A stretch of 64,000 nt of DNA from Antonospora locustae (taxonomy: Eukaryota > Microsporidia): the NCBI GenBank assembly GCA_007674295.1, contig CM017452.1, positions 62,001 to 126,000 of the forward strand, written 5' to 3'. The notes below the pieces were generated by a model that saw only the letters and a list, made by a program, of their open reading frames with translations, had not been told where the DNA came from and ran no database searches. Shown here piece after piece: positions 33,417 to 45,036 of the stretch (within the stretch, counting starts at the first letter, position 1; every line of letters begins with the position of its first letter). Both the position numbers and the translations under genes were made by a program.

Positions 33417-34707
33417 TTTTTTGCTCTTAGATTTGTCTGTATGTGTTTAGTTTGTAATTTCTTGTATAATTTCTGCACATCTGTGGATGATGACATAAAA
33501 ATAAATGACTGTTTCTCAGCATTTTTGCTTATAATGGGTTTTCTGTTGAATCCCGTTCTCCTCTTAGGAGTACAACTTTTTCTATTTGTTATATTGCATT
33601 TTCAAATAATAAATTTAGAATGTGTTCTATGTATTTTACTATTCTTATTTTTTATAATAATATTTTGTATATTTTTTTGTTCATTATTACCATTATAAAA
33701 TAATGATATGTTTTTGCTCCATTCCTGTGATGTGATAGGATGTAAGAATAAACATACTTAAAGTGAAGATTGTAAAAAAATAACCATCTTCTTGTCATAA
33801 TATGAATACAAAAAGAAATTGTGCATTATTATAAGTCAAACCAAATATCTCTGTGAAGTAAATTGTAAATCTCATTTTATGCCGCAACTGGATAGAATGA
33901 ATATTTTTAGCTTGAATTCTCTATTTTAAAACTTTTTAATAAAACTGTTACTAAAAATAAGTGATAAAACAATCTTTTAAAAAATAAAAAATATACTATT
34001 TATATTCACATATAATACAAAGTATTTAAACAATGTTTTTAACGATAACATGATTTATTGAATTTAATTTGATGATAGTTGTTGATTATTTATACATTAA
34101 AGTTTAATGCCTAATGATTTGTTTTAAATAATATATGTATATATATTATTTGTCGCTAATTTTTTGAACAATTTTATCATTGTGATACTCCTTCGTTCAT
34201 GTTTAGAAGCCATTTATTTATCAAGTTCATTTTGTAACATATAAGCATTGTAATGCTTAAGTATTGTATATGATATAGTAAATCATCGAACTTGTACTAT
34301 GATAATTACTACATTTAAAAATTGATAGTTATTTCCATACATAGATAGTATGTAGCGTCTAATATAAAATATATTATTACTTATTTAAAAAATATATAAA
34401 TTAAATAATTAGTAGTAATATTATCTTTATTTAATCATACAATTCTACAGTTATGTATAAAGGTAAATTAAAGTGAATACTAAAGTTAATAATTCAACTT
34501 TATAATAAAAAGATGTACTTTAGATATACAAATATTTTGTTAGGTAAAAAATATGGATATTAATTTTAAAGTATTATATTATTTATTACAAGAAGATTTA
34601 ATAATTATTAGTAGAAATGTAAATATCACCTTAAAATAAAGACAAAGATTGTTATTTCATATAATAGTATATTTTTGTATTAAAAATTAAAAACACTTCT
34701 ATGAACT

Positions 34708-34776
34708 AAATGGGGACGCAAGAGTTGCAACTTTTAGTAAGCTTCCTGATTTAGAAATCATAATGAAATTGTTATC
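34708..34776 (-). repeat. Dispersed repeat family A copy
   Basis: On the minus strand it begins GATAACAATTTCATTATGAT and ends near GTTGCAACTCTTGCGTCCCC. It shares 19 of 23 bases with the 38806-38880 copy over the leading part. Confidence 0.6.
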
Positions 34777-34999
34777 TTTAAAAAAATTTAAAACATTTTA
34801 TATGTATTTATTAGTTAATTACTTCATAATTTGTAAAAAGTATATGGTAGTTGTAAAATAAAAATCAAAATGACTGTGATGTAAAATAATGTTACTAAAA
34901 AGTTAGGCAAAATAATTGTAGAGACATTATGTTTTATATTAATTTGTTATATTATTATTTTGTTTCTAGTTAACAATTTGATTTATATTAGGAGTTTTT

Positions 35000-36180
35000 C
35001 CTAAGGAATCGCGGCTGGTTGTGATCCATATCTCCCCCACGTTACATTTTGGTTCACGATCATAAATATTTTTAATGGTGGATTTGCTTGAATTTAATGC
35101 AGGTGCCACTGTATTCTTTTCTCCTAACTACTTACTGAAACATTAAATTAATTAAAACTCTTTTCTAGAATAACAAGCCGATCTGAACTGTACTCTATAT
35201 TTATATAATATACGATACGTGTAGAAAGCTAAAGTCTTAATCAGTATCTTGACCATGGCTGTTACCACGGTACAAAATCGTTGTGTTACATTACCTGAAA
35301 AAGCTTCCTAAATACAGCTGATTCCTTCTGTATATCGCTGCTGTTTTACAAATTTCTCAGAGCTTGACTAGGGTTGAAACTACTGCAAATAGTTAAATCT
35401 TTATCGTAGTATAACATTTACTTATTTATTTCATATAATTAATATTATATTACTTGCTTATTCTACGTACTATTATTTATTTCCTAATAAGTTAAATGAA
35501 ATAAAAATATGGTAATCAATTTTAACATTATTATGTGTTGTTCTTATTTATAGTAATCATACGTAATTTATAAAAGATCAGTAATATAAATCTGTTTTGT
35601 AGATACTTCAGCTAATATGAGACTATAACTTGTAACAATTATCCAATAATTGATGTTTTTTATTATTATGTGATTTTATTATTATGTGATTTTAACATCA
35701 TGGTTTTTTATATTTATAAGTCCTAGATTGGAAAACTTCTTTTATATAAAATAGCATCATTACAATTACATAAATTTCTCATTTTTAAAGTTACGTTTTT
35801 AATAAAATTATATAAATTACAAGTTAAAACTAAAGCTTTCCAATTAATAGAACATAACATGTGTATTATATAATTGATTTGGAACATTTTTTCTTGAATG
35901 TTTTGCTAATGTTATTCATGATAATAAACTCTCTACATATATTATGATACGCAATTAAAACTTTTTATATATTAATCATAAATATAAATAAGCACGTGGT
36001 CTTAGAAGGAGCGAAATGCAGCTAATCCATTATAATCTTGACGAAAATGTCACCTATCAGTGTTCAATCATTTTCCAAGAAAGCAATGATGCTCTGGGAA
36101 ATTACCTCGGTATAAGACCTTTTATAAACCGATGTGCAACGGAGAAATGTGTGTTGCAACCCTGGACACTTTAGATGCTT
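35000..36180. other. GC-richer patches within the AT-rich block
   Basis: Moderately GC-rich patches lie at about 35005-35065 (AAGGAATCGCGGCTGGTTGT), 35225-35390 and 35995-36180. Frames are interrupted throughout. The last patch ends in a repeat family A copy (36145-36210). I see no gene. Confidence 0.35.
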
Positions 36181-36210
36181 TCCTAATCTGAAAATCTTGA
36201 TAAATCATTT
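36145..36210 (-). repeat. Dispersed repeat family A copy
   Basis: On the minus strand: ATTTATCAAGATTTTCAGAT, then a TTAGGAAAGCATCTAAAG segment and GGGTTGCAACACACATTT. The last part matches GGTTGCAGCACACCATG of the 57.7-kb copy. Confidence 0.55.
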
Positions 36211-38805
36211 ATTTTAAAAAACATTTTAGAATAATATTTATCAAAAAGTAATTAAATTGTTCTTTAATATGTATTTCAAATTATACTCACCTTAACAATT
36301 TAAATGTATTAAAAAAATGTATTTAAATTAAAAACATCTATGTTTGATTTTTTTATATGTTAAAATGTTTTGTTTATAATAAAAATTGATAGTAGGCATA
36401 ACATACATTTTATCATCTTATGTATAAAATCACCAGCTGTTAAAGTGTATATTATTAATATAAAAAGAGGCCAAAGTATAAAAGATATACAAAATGAGTA
36501 TGCAGTAACTTGTTGGTGTGTTTTCAGATAAGTTTTCTGAGGTGTTGATTTTATTCAATAAAAACAAAATGATAATGTTAAATGGTTTAAAAAATTAAAA
36601 ATTCCAAAAATTTTTTGTTATAATTTTATTAACAAATCATCCTAAATGTGAATTTTAGACACAACTCTCAATTTTGAGATCCATATATGTTGTTTATTTA
36701 ATTTACAGAATATCTAGTATCACATGATGTGAAACACCTATCTCGCTTGAAAATGATGCAATTTGAAATTTAATACAACTCTTTTGACCCATTCATCATC
36801 TAAAGTGAATTCCCTATAATTCTGGCCCTCCTCCTAAAAGAAATTAATAGTTATAATTATATACCATGTTTATTTACTGCATATTTAACAACTTTTTCTA
36901 TAAAAAAGTATTGTATATGATAAAATAAGTTTATATATAGTATATAATAAATATTTCTTTATTAAATGTTAGACTAGAAAATTATAATATTAATGTCAAA
37001 TAAATCATATGTATGTTTTAAATATAAAACTATTTTTAAGTATAAAATTTTATTATTCATTTACCATAAACTGAAAATATAAAAAACTTGTTTTTATACA
37101 GTATATATGTATATGATGTTTTGAAAAATAGTAATATTTTTATAATTTATTATACATATTTCATTAATCTCTGAATAATATAACGATTTTTTGATTAATT
37201 ACCTTTTTATAAGAACATATTTATAAGAACATTGTGTTTTCATATTAGTGTTGTAAAATAGCTTTCATATAGTTTAAGTAGTGTTTGTGTTTAATTTCAT
37301 ATATAATACACATTGTTACAAAATGTTCTAATAATAAAAATTTAAAAACATATTTTATTTAAAAATATTTCGTCAGTAAAATATATATTTATTGTAAATA
37401 TAGGCGCATTCATATAAAAATAAAATAAATACATTATGTTGTATATATGGTCACTAATTTAACTACAAATATCCTTTTTGCTGATGCAAGTATATTGCTA
37501 CTAAGAGTAGTTGTGTACGATGATGGAGATGCTTATTAAGTCTAGAACCAAGAACTTTCACAGTTTACCTCATAATAAACATTTTTATTTAAAAAAGGAC
37601 CTTTTAAATAAATACGTTCTTTTAAAATTACATCTTAAATTAAAATTATTAAATGTTCATTTATTAGAACCATGTTTTAACGTATAAAATAAAAGTAATT
37701 TACTCAAACGCATACTTAAGATGAGTATTATATAATTTGTATGAACATTTTTCTTAGGTTAATTTATAAATAACGACTATTAATTAATATAACATCTTAT
37801 TATATGTAATCTTAATATGCAAATATAAATAATAAATTTTTTATTTACAAAAAAATCCTTAATAGATAAAAGTATTTGATAATATTAAACGAAAAAATTC
37901 TATGGTAAACCTATCCTTAAAATTGTTAAAAATGTTTTGTTAATCGAATCAATAATTCTATTGTGCCTAGTATATTTAAAAATTATTGAGTACAAACTTT
38001 TATTTAAATTAATAGTTACTAAATTGAAAATAAAGAAACAACTCTAATTTTACTACTGTATATTGACTTTAATGATATGATTTATAGTAAATTTTTGAAG
38101 TTCAATAGTGCTTTCAAATTATTTTGCGCTGAGCTTGTTTTATTTAAGTGTATTTTTTATATTTGATCTTTAAATACAAAACCATTTCGTTTTGATAATA
38201 CATAACATTTTATATTATTTTAAACACCCTCCAATTAATGATTTTGCTAGTAATAAAAGCTATAATAGTATTAATTTTGATAATAAAATTTATAAAATGT
38301 ACTTTATATAAATAAAAATATTTAAATTAAATAGTTGTGATTTTTATTTTATACAATTAAGTAAATTTTATTTTCAATTTTTAGTTACTATATAATTTAT
38401 GTATAAATGAATAATAAAATTAATATTACGAGCATTATACTTAAATAAAATGCACCATAACTTTATATAAACTTGTTTTATATAATTTGATGTATTTTAA
38501 TTTAAGTTTTTATTTGAATAAAAATATGTAGTAACTAATAACTTGTTTCATAAAGTTATATTTTTTTACTATTTATATGTATATAAAATTTTATAGGATT
38601 AAGTATAATAACATAAATTTAAAAATAAAACTAGTATTACAATTATACTTTTTAAAAATTAATTGGTTTTTTGTTAATTTAAAGCAACTTTATAGCATAA
38701 AAACCATGTAAAATTTTAAACTGGTTGTTATAAAGTATTTATTAGAACATTACATAATTATTTTTATTCAAAAAAACAAATAAGAGAGAGCCATTATAGT
38801 GAATA

Positions 38806-38880
38806 GGTACATGGTGAGTCACAACTGTTGGATGTTTTGAGAAACTTCTCTTATCTGGAAATTTTAACAAAATTGTTATC
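38806..38880 (-). repeat. Dispersed repeat family A copy, best preserved in the block
   Basis: On the minus strand it starts GATAACAATTTTGTTAAAAT and includes TTTCTCAAAAC, CAACAGTTGTGACTCACCAT and GTAC. It matches the 57694-57768 copy at roughly three quarters of positions over 75 bp with one gap, with transitions toward A/T here. Confidence 0.7.
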
Positions 38881-39754
38881 TAAAAAAAGAGAGATAATAT
38901 TTATAAAATTTCTACTTGGAAATATCCTTAACTTTGTCTAAATTACTGAAACATATTCATGTTAACTAATTTAAATTTCTAATAGTAAATTTATTTTTTT
39001 ACAAAATTTCAATATACAAAGTTTTTATAAAACACTTTTTATAAAATGTATGAACAAAAACATCTCCTAAAATAATACTTGAAAGTAATTGAATAGTAAA
39101 TAAAATGAATTAAATTGAAAGGTTTAGCAAGATTACTAGTGCTATTTTTTAGTAAACATATTATTGAATATTTGTTTATAGATTGATTAAGAGTTAACAA
39201 ACAAATTATTTTTAAAGTCACTATTTAAAAAATCTTAATAAATTGCATTGCTTTAATAGCTTTTTTATATTTTTAAAAAAGATTTTTATGTATATTTTTA
39301 AATAAATATAATACTTATTTTTTTGAAATAAATTAAACAATTCGCAGAATATATGTTATTACCATCTACGAATTTCTTTTTAAAATTTGACTATGCATCG
39401 TTTAAAATAAATATTATGAATTAGTTAAATCAATGTTTCTTTAATTTAGAATATGGTTTACAACTCGTGAAAAATATAAACCATTATATCTAGAGTATAT
39501 TCTTCAATTAGCTATAATATTTAGTATTATCACTAATTTTTTCAATAACACTAAATAAAACTATTTTCAAGATACTTCCTCATATAGTTATATATATGTA
39601 TTATATTAATATCTTACATATACATATGTACTTTATTATGTAAAAGTACAAACGTTTTCATATTTAACGTGCAAAAATTTATTTGAAACATATAATAAAT
39701 ACAAATAAATGAATTTAGCTATATAAATTTATAAGTGGATACAAAATAAAATTC

Positions 39755-39805
39755 ACGAGTCAAAGTGCAACAGGACGATGTAGGCGATAACTGTGAGACG
39801 CTTTA
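39755..39805 (+). repeat. Dispersed repeat family B copy
   Basis: AGTGCAACAGGACGATGTAG, then GCGATAACTGTGAGACGCTT and TAGAATAAC. It is similar to 24148-24205, and its second half recurs at 42348-42375 (GATAACTGTGAGACACTTTG). Confidence 0.45.
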
Positions 39806-41599
39806 GAATAACAAGTATTTATTAAAGCTGTTTCCTAAAAAATACAAAATAAAATGATAGAAGCTAAAAATTAATTATTAAAAAAAGTATTTTTCATCTA
39901 CTAATTTTAGTAAAATGCATGTTTTTTTATCAATTTAAATAAAATATGTAATAAAAACAAAATAGATTTATGACTATTATAAAATAAAAAATGCTTGATG
40001 TATATTTTATAATCTAATGACTTTATAGAATTTACACTAAACTAATGTATATTGATAAAAAGAAAATAATGTATAAAATTAGCGTTATTTTTTCAAAAAA
40101 GAGTTGTTAATGTCCAGAAAGCTTACAAAAGACTGCCAATTTGAGACAGTTTTCAGAATCGAACAAGATGAATTTCATCGCCATAATATACAGAATTCCC
40201 CATAATTACGTTATATTTGTTTGTGCCGTATATAATCCACTACAAGCAAAATCTATCCATGTAAGACGTCAGAAAATAGGTAAATATTGAAAAATAAACA
40301 TATACTTTGTTTGGTACATTTTTTTAAGTACGTTAAAGACAATTACAATTCCAGATCATAATGTAAGATTTCATATAAAACATATCATATATCTGTAGTT
40401 CTCTTCAGCTTAGCAATAAACATGGTATACATATACGAGCAATTACAATGAAAGAGGCACGCACAAAAGAATACATACTCCTCACCTAGGATTTTCATAT
40501 TAATATGGAGATAAAAATATGAAATAATAGAATACCATAACTGAGTTATTGATAGGAAGTTGACAAATTGAATTTTGAATGTACTAAAAGTTGACAATCT
40601 TTGGATATATCTTCTGAGTATGTGGCACCAACTTTCTAATGTCAAGAATATATAGAAATGTTAATAGTTTCCCTAGTCACTTAGTCTGTAGGGTTTTAGC
40701 TGATAAAAGTCAAATGGTATCTAACTCTGCGAAGTTTCTGCCTTTTTAATGTAGACTAAGAAAGAGGTTGTGATGAGAGAAAAAATTTGAAAATCTAATA
40801 TTAAATAATACTATAAATTTCGTGTCATTCATATTTCTCATACATTTATTTTAGATATAGTTGTCATTGTAAAATTAAATTTTATTATATGTGATTATAA
40901 AATATCTATATGGTTTATTCAGAAAGGCTCTTCTCTTTACATTTGAGCGTGAAACAATCTGTTAGAGAGCGTATACAAAACTACAATCAACAATTCTCGG
41001 CTAGCAACCAAATATGGTACAGTTCTCCATAGATAGGTTCCATATTATAAATGTAGGCCTTAATATTTTATAAAATATTATTATACATAAAATTAGTGTA
41101 TGTAAATAATGATTATTAAGAGATTTATGATACATATTTTACAAATTATTTTATTTTCAGTTAACCTTATGTTTTTACTTAAGCTTTTTATATTTATTAA
41201 TTTTTATTATATATATAAAGGTATTTTTGTACTTTTGTAGAAGTTTGTTTACAAAATATCTTTTGCCTTGTTAAACTAATAAGGATCTATAATATACAAA
41301 TTTTTTATAATGTTTCTCAGGTTATTGTTGTTAGTAACTTACTGTTTATCACTTTAATCAAATAACTTTGTAAAGTTATTTTTTTAAACAAAGAAATCAA
41401 TAACTAATTTATATTTATTTGAAATTATATCTGAGAATGGAATATCTGAATGTTGCATTGTTCCTCATATAATTTTGTTTTTTTATAGATAAAATTACTT
41501 TACTTTTTTATTATGAAACTGTATACAATACATTAAATTTTAATGATTCATTTACATGTTGTTAAAACAAACTAGTTCTCATTATTTTAACAAAAGCTT

Positions 41600-41810
41600 G
41601 TATTTAAACAAGAGCTTTTTCTTACCTCTGCGCTTTAAATTGCAAGCTGAGGAAGAATGCCGGCGAAGTATCCTTTGTTGCGAGAGGGGCTGAGCACAAA
41701 GTGTGAGAGCAACAAGATTTATTGTGTCTGGTGCTGAATAGAACTTCAGATGTTTCACGATAACCATTCGGTGTAACGAAAATGGCCTTTCTGGACAAAA
41801 TTCCTAATAC
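41600..41810. other. GC-richer relic island near the right margin
   Basis: About 200 bp with clearly higher GC (GCAAGCTGAGGAAGAATGCC, then GAGAGGGGCTGAGCACAAAG). A minus-strand frame of 61 codons (41582-41767) starts with ATG and is basic (ending RRGKKKLLFKYKLLLK). There is no start signal or recognised domain; it could be a decayed gene or element. Confidence 0.35.
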
Positions 41811-42413
41811 CCAAAAATACCAATATTTTCCTAATATTTTCTAATACTGTGTTAACATATTAAAAAGAGGAGTGGGGTTTGTTATAATAAAAAGCTTAAG
41901 AATATTGACAAAAGAATAATATATTTAACTTAGAGTTAAATTGAATATTTATTATAAGTAAACCATTGTGTTCAATTTTAAAAAAAAAAAAAGAGAAATG
42001 TTTGGATATTATGTGAATTCTAAGAATAGAGCTAAATAACTTTCATAATTGTAATGAATTTTTTATGTGTTTGAGAAGAGAATAATGAGCTGTTATATTC
42101 AAAATAAGAATGTTCTGTATTCTACTCTTGAGAGTTATCTTTAGTTTGTTGTGAAAGAGAGCGTATGTAGGGTATGAATCCATGTATAAAATGAATGTAT
42201 GTTTTAGATTATAAGTTAATGAGTTTTGACACTTGTATTTATGAATTTTTAATTTTATTACCATGTGGTTTTTATAAATAAAATTTTTACATAAAAAGAT
42301 CATTGTGCGTTTCTTTTTTTTTTTGAGAGAAATTATCACTCGTTTCTTGATAACTGTGAGACACTTTGTTCAAATGCTTTAAAAGAAGTGAAAATTTTGC
42401 AGGTAGAAAACTA

Positions 42414-42430
42414 TTAACCCTAACCCTAAA
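42414..42430 (-). repeat. Short telomere-like tract
   Basis: TTAACCCTAACCCTAAA contains two adjacent CCCTAA units, the complement of TTAGGG. Single TTAGGGTT-like sites in the opposite orientation lie at the other margin (16796-16803 and 16879-16886). It could be an interstitial telomere relic or chance. Confidence 0.35.
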
Positions 42431-42439
42431 ATACTTTAT

Positions 42440-43453
42440 TTTACATAAAAATAATTAACAAATTCTATTCGACTTCTTACTCTACATTATTTACATAAAA
42501 TATACTGCAATTTCATTATTTCTAACTTGATTATTATTTATTCGAGACTTATAAAAATAACTTTATACAATGTAACATATTGTACATATTCTTCATTCTG
42601 TCAGGATGTTTTGCACAAGTTTCTTCATAACAAAACCTTGTTGTACAAAAAAACTTATATGTGATTCAACAGAATACATAGATCATTTTAGAAATCTTCA
42701 CAAAAAACTACTTTGTTTTTATTTATTGCATAATAAAATAATATTTCAAACTCTTAAACTATAAATTAAGGGTAAAATATAAATATTTGTGTATGCATCT
42801 ATGCATTAAACTATGCGCATCAATGATTTTATTTATATTCACAAAGTTGAAGAGCCATCAGGGTTACAACAACAGGCGTATGTAAATCATTTATATTTCA
42901 TTCCCAATTATTGTTTTATCCCCCGTCGCAAAGATCATTTTATTTTATCTCACTAATTAATTGATATTAATAGTAGTAGAATCTGGAATGTAGTAAAGTA
43001 AAAAACAAAGTGGTTCGTAAAATTTTTAAATACTTTTTCTTTTTGCAAAAATAAACATTCAATGTATCATTAAAATAAAACGCTTTATGCAAAAATTAAT
43101 AAATTAAGCAAAGAAATCGACGTAGTTTTATGCACACGAGTTCTTTTGCTTGGAAATCCTATATTTTATTTTGGCTTTTAATTTTTCTAACAAACACAAC
43201 TTCTATTTTTTTGTTTTATCTCTTTTATTGAAGAATTCTTTCTAAAACTAAAACCCTTCTCATTAAGTTACCTACTTAGTTGCACAGACAAATAGACAAT
43301 AAAGCAGTGCATAAACAAACGTATTGTATAAATTCTACCAATTAAGGAAAAGCATGCGCATTTGTGCATTTTATTGCACAAAACAATGTTTAGTCATTGT
43401 TGCACACTCATCCAAGTATCTTGTCCCAGAGAGATAAAAAGAAGAAGAGTTGT
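42440..43453. other. Right margin of the AT-rich block
   Basis: AT-rich sequence without a gene. It contains T-rich tracts downstream of EF-1alpha (about 43150-43250), which is read leftward into this region, so transcription termination probably occurs here. Confidence 0.5.
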
Positions 43454-44890
43454 TTATTTCTTGCTCTTTTTAGATGTCTCAGCAGGTTTTGATGCAGCAG
43501 CTGCTTTTCCTTGTGTAATGGAAACGTCCGCACCAAGCTCTTCGCACTGCTCCTTTGTTAAAACCTCAACAATAGATCCAATTGCAACAATCTTCCCGCC
43601 ATCTCTCAATGCAAAGCGTGAGAGAGAAGGAAAGTCCTTGAGTACTTCCATAACAATTGGCTTTTGGGGGACGATAACACACAATGCGTTGTCTTTGTTT
43701 TGAATTGAATCAAACTCTGTGACAGGCTCCTTGTCCTTGGGTCCTTTCTTGTTGATAAACTTTGCTATCTTTGCAGGAACGTGGTGACTTCCAAGATCCA
43801 TCACCGGACAGTAGCCGGTTTTTATTCCCTTCGGATGTTCCACAACGATGACACGTGCCTTGCATGCCGGTTGAATTACACAAGGAGATGTCTTCGTATC
43901 CGAAATAACGTTTCCCTTTTTGATTTGCGTGAGATTTCCCTTTGCGCCCGATTTTAATGCAAGACCAATGTTCTCTCCACAAATAACTTCTTTCTGGTCC
44001 TGGCGGTGAATCTGCAGAGACTTTACTTCTCCAAATACATTTGCTGGCTGAATTGAGATGCTCATTCCAGGCCTTATCACACCTGTGTCAACTCTTCCTG
44101 TGTAAATTGTCCCAATTCCTGTTATTGTATGAATATCTGTAATCGGCATTCTCAATGGCTTTCCAATCGGCCTTTCGGGAAGATCACAGTAATTTAGGGC
44201 TCCCTCGAGCGTAAAGACCTTTTCCCCAATCAAATTGTTGTTAGCATCCTTCTTCTGCCATCCTTCGAACCATTCAAATTTCTCTCCATGATCAGCAATA
44301 TTGATTCCTTTTAGACCAGATATCGGAATGATTATCGGGTCCTTGTCCGGGTGAAGTCTTTGGGAAATGAAAAGCATCTCCTTCTTGATCCACTCAAACT
44401 TCTCCTTCTGCTTTTCCGGCGGGAACTCGTCCATCTTATTCACGCAAATTATAAGGCGTTTGATTCCCATAACGCCAGAAATCATGATGTGGTCCTTCAA
44501 CGTGGCCTTTGGTGATGTCGCAGCTGCAAAATCTGAAGCAGGCACCAAAGCAACAGCAACATCTGCTTGCGCAGCACCAGTCACCATGTTCTTGATGAAA
44601 TCCTTATGCCCGGGGCAATCAATGATGTTTGCATTGAACTTCTTCAGTTTGAATTCTTTCAACGTGATGTCGATCGTGATTCCACGCTTTCGCTCCGCAG
44701 CTGTGTTGTCGAAGAAGTACGCATAGGCGAACGTTCCCTTCCCATGAGAGTCAGCCTCTGCTTTGAGTTTGGTAAGTTGCCTCTGGTCAAATACGCCAAG
44801 CTGATACGCCAAATTGCCCATGGTAGTGCTCTTTCCACTATCCACATGGCCAATGATGCAGACGTTTAAGTTTGGCTTTTTTCCTTCCAT
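43454..44890 (-). CDS. EF1A: Translation elongation factor 1-alpha
   Basis: This GTPase delivers aminoacyl-tRNA to the ribosome. The 478-residue protein has GHVDSGKS (14-21), DCPGHKDF (91-98) and NKMD (151-154), followed by the two beta-barrel domains and a Lys/Ala-rich tail ending TSKKSKK. The length equals that of other microsporidian EF-1alpha proteins. It has the acceleration-type substitutions usual in this group but all GTPase residues. Upstream on the minus strand AAAATTTTTTTTTTGAACCC precedes the ATG. The gene sits directly against the AT-rich block, with its 3' end facing it, and is divergent from the mannosyltransferase. Confidence 0.98.
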   Translation of the reverse strand: MEGKKPNLNVCIIGHVDSGKSTTMGNLAYQLGVFDQRQLTKLKAEADSHGKGTFAYAYFFDNTAAERKRGITIDITLKEFKLKKFNANIIDCPGHKDFIKNMVTGAAQADVAVALVPASDFAAATSPKATLKDHIMISGVMGIKRLIICVNKMDEFPPEKQKEKFEWIKKEMLFISQRLHPDKDPIIIPISGLKGINIADHGEKFEWFEGWQKKDANNNLIGEKVFTLEGALNYCDLPERPIGKPLRMPITDIHTITGIGTIYTGRVDTGVIRPGMSISIQPANVFGEVKSLQIHRQDQKEVICGENIGLALKSGAKGNLTQIKKGNVISDTKTSPCVIQPACKARVIVVEHPKGIKTGYCPVMDLGSHHVPAKIAKFINKKGPKDKEPVTEFDSIQNKDNALCVIVPQKPIVMEVLKDFPSLSRFALRDGGKIVAIGSIVEVLTKEQCEELGADVSITQGKAAAASKPAETSKKSKK

Positions 44891-45036
44891 TTTGAAGGGT
44901 TCAAAAAAAAAATTTTAAAGTGCGCAAAGTGTGAAGCTCAAGAGCTGACCGTAGCAACCAGCAACTTGTTTTGCATCGTGTCGTCTCTGAAACCACAAAG
45001 GCGGTCGTTTCATAAGGTACAGCTACTCCTCGAAAC

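Larger units (their letters stand above)
17700..43400. other. About 26-kb AT-rich gene desert, candidate centromere or heterochromatin
   Basis: GC drops from roughly 40% in the arms to about 15-25% by eye and stays there until just before EF-1alpha. No frame over about 100 codons exists, and those over 60 are Ile/Phe/Tyr/Asn-rich with no start signal, as expected by chance at this composition. Content is irregular AT sequence with scattered dispersed-repeat copies and a few GC-richer islands, not a simple tandem satellite. Being single, long and flanked by dense housekeeping genes, it resembles AT-rich regional centromeres of other fungi; a repeat graveyard or subtelomere-derived block is the alternative. 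Confidence 0.85.

Noticed and set aside
33402..33698. 98-codon hydrophobic frame inside the AT-rich block
   Set aside because: It starts at TTG and its Phe/Leu/Ile/Cys-rich composition is what T-rich sequence encodes by chance; it begins within a repeat copy.
40385..40645. 86-codon minus-strand frame
   Set aside because: Starts at TTG, no start signal, no recognised motif.
42043..42339. 98-codon minus-strand frame near the right margin
   Set aside because: Non-ATG start, Lys/Ile/Leu/Asn/Tyr-rich composition expected from AT-rich DNA, no signal or domain.
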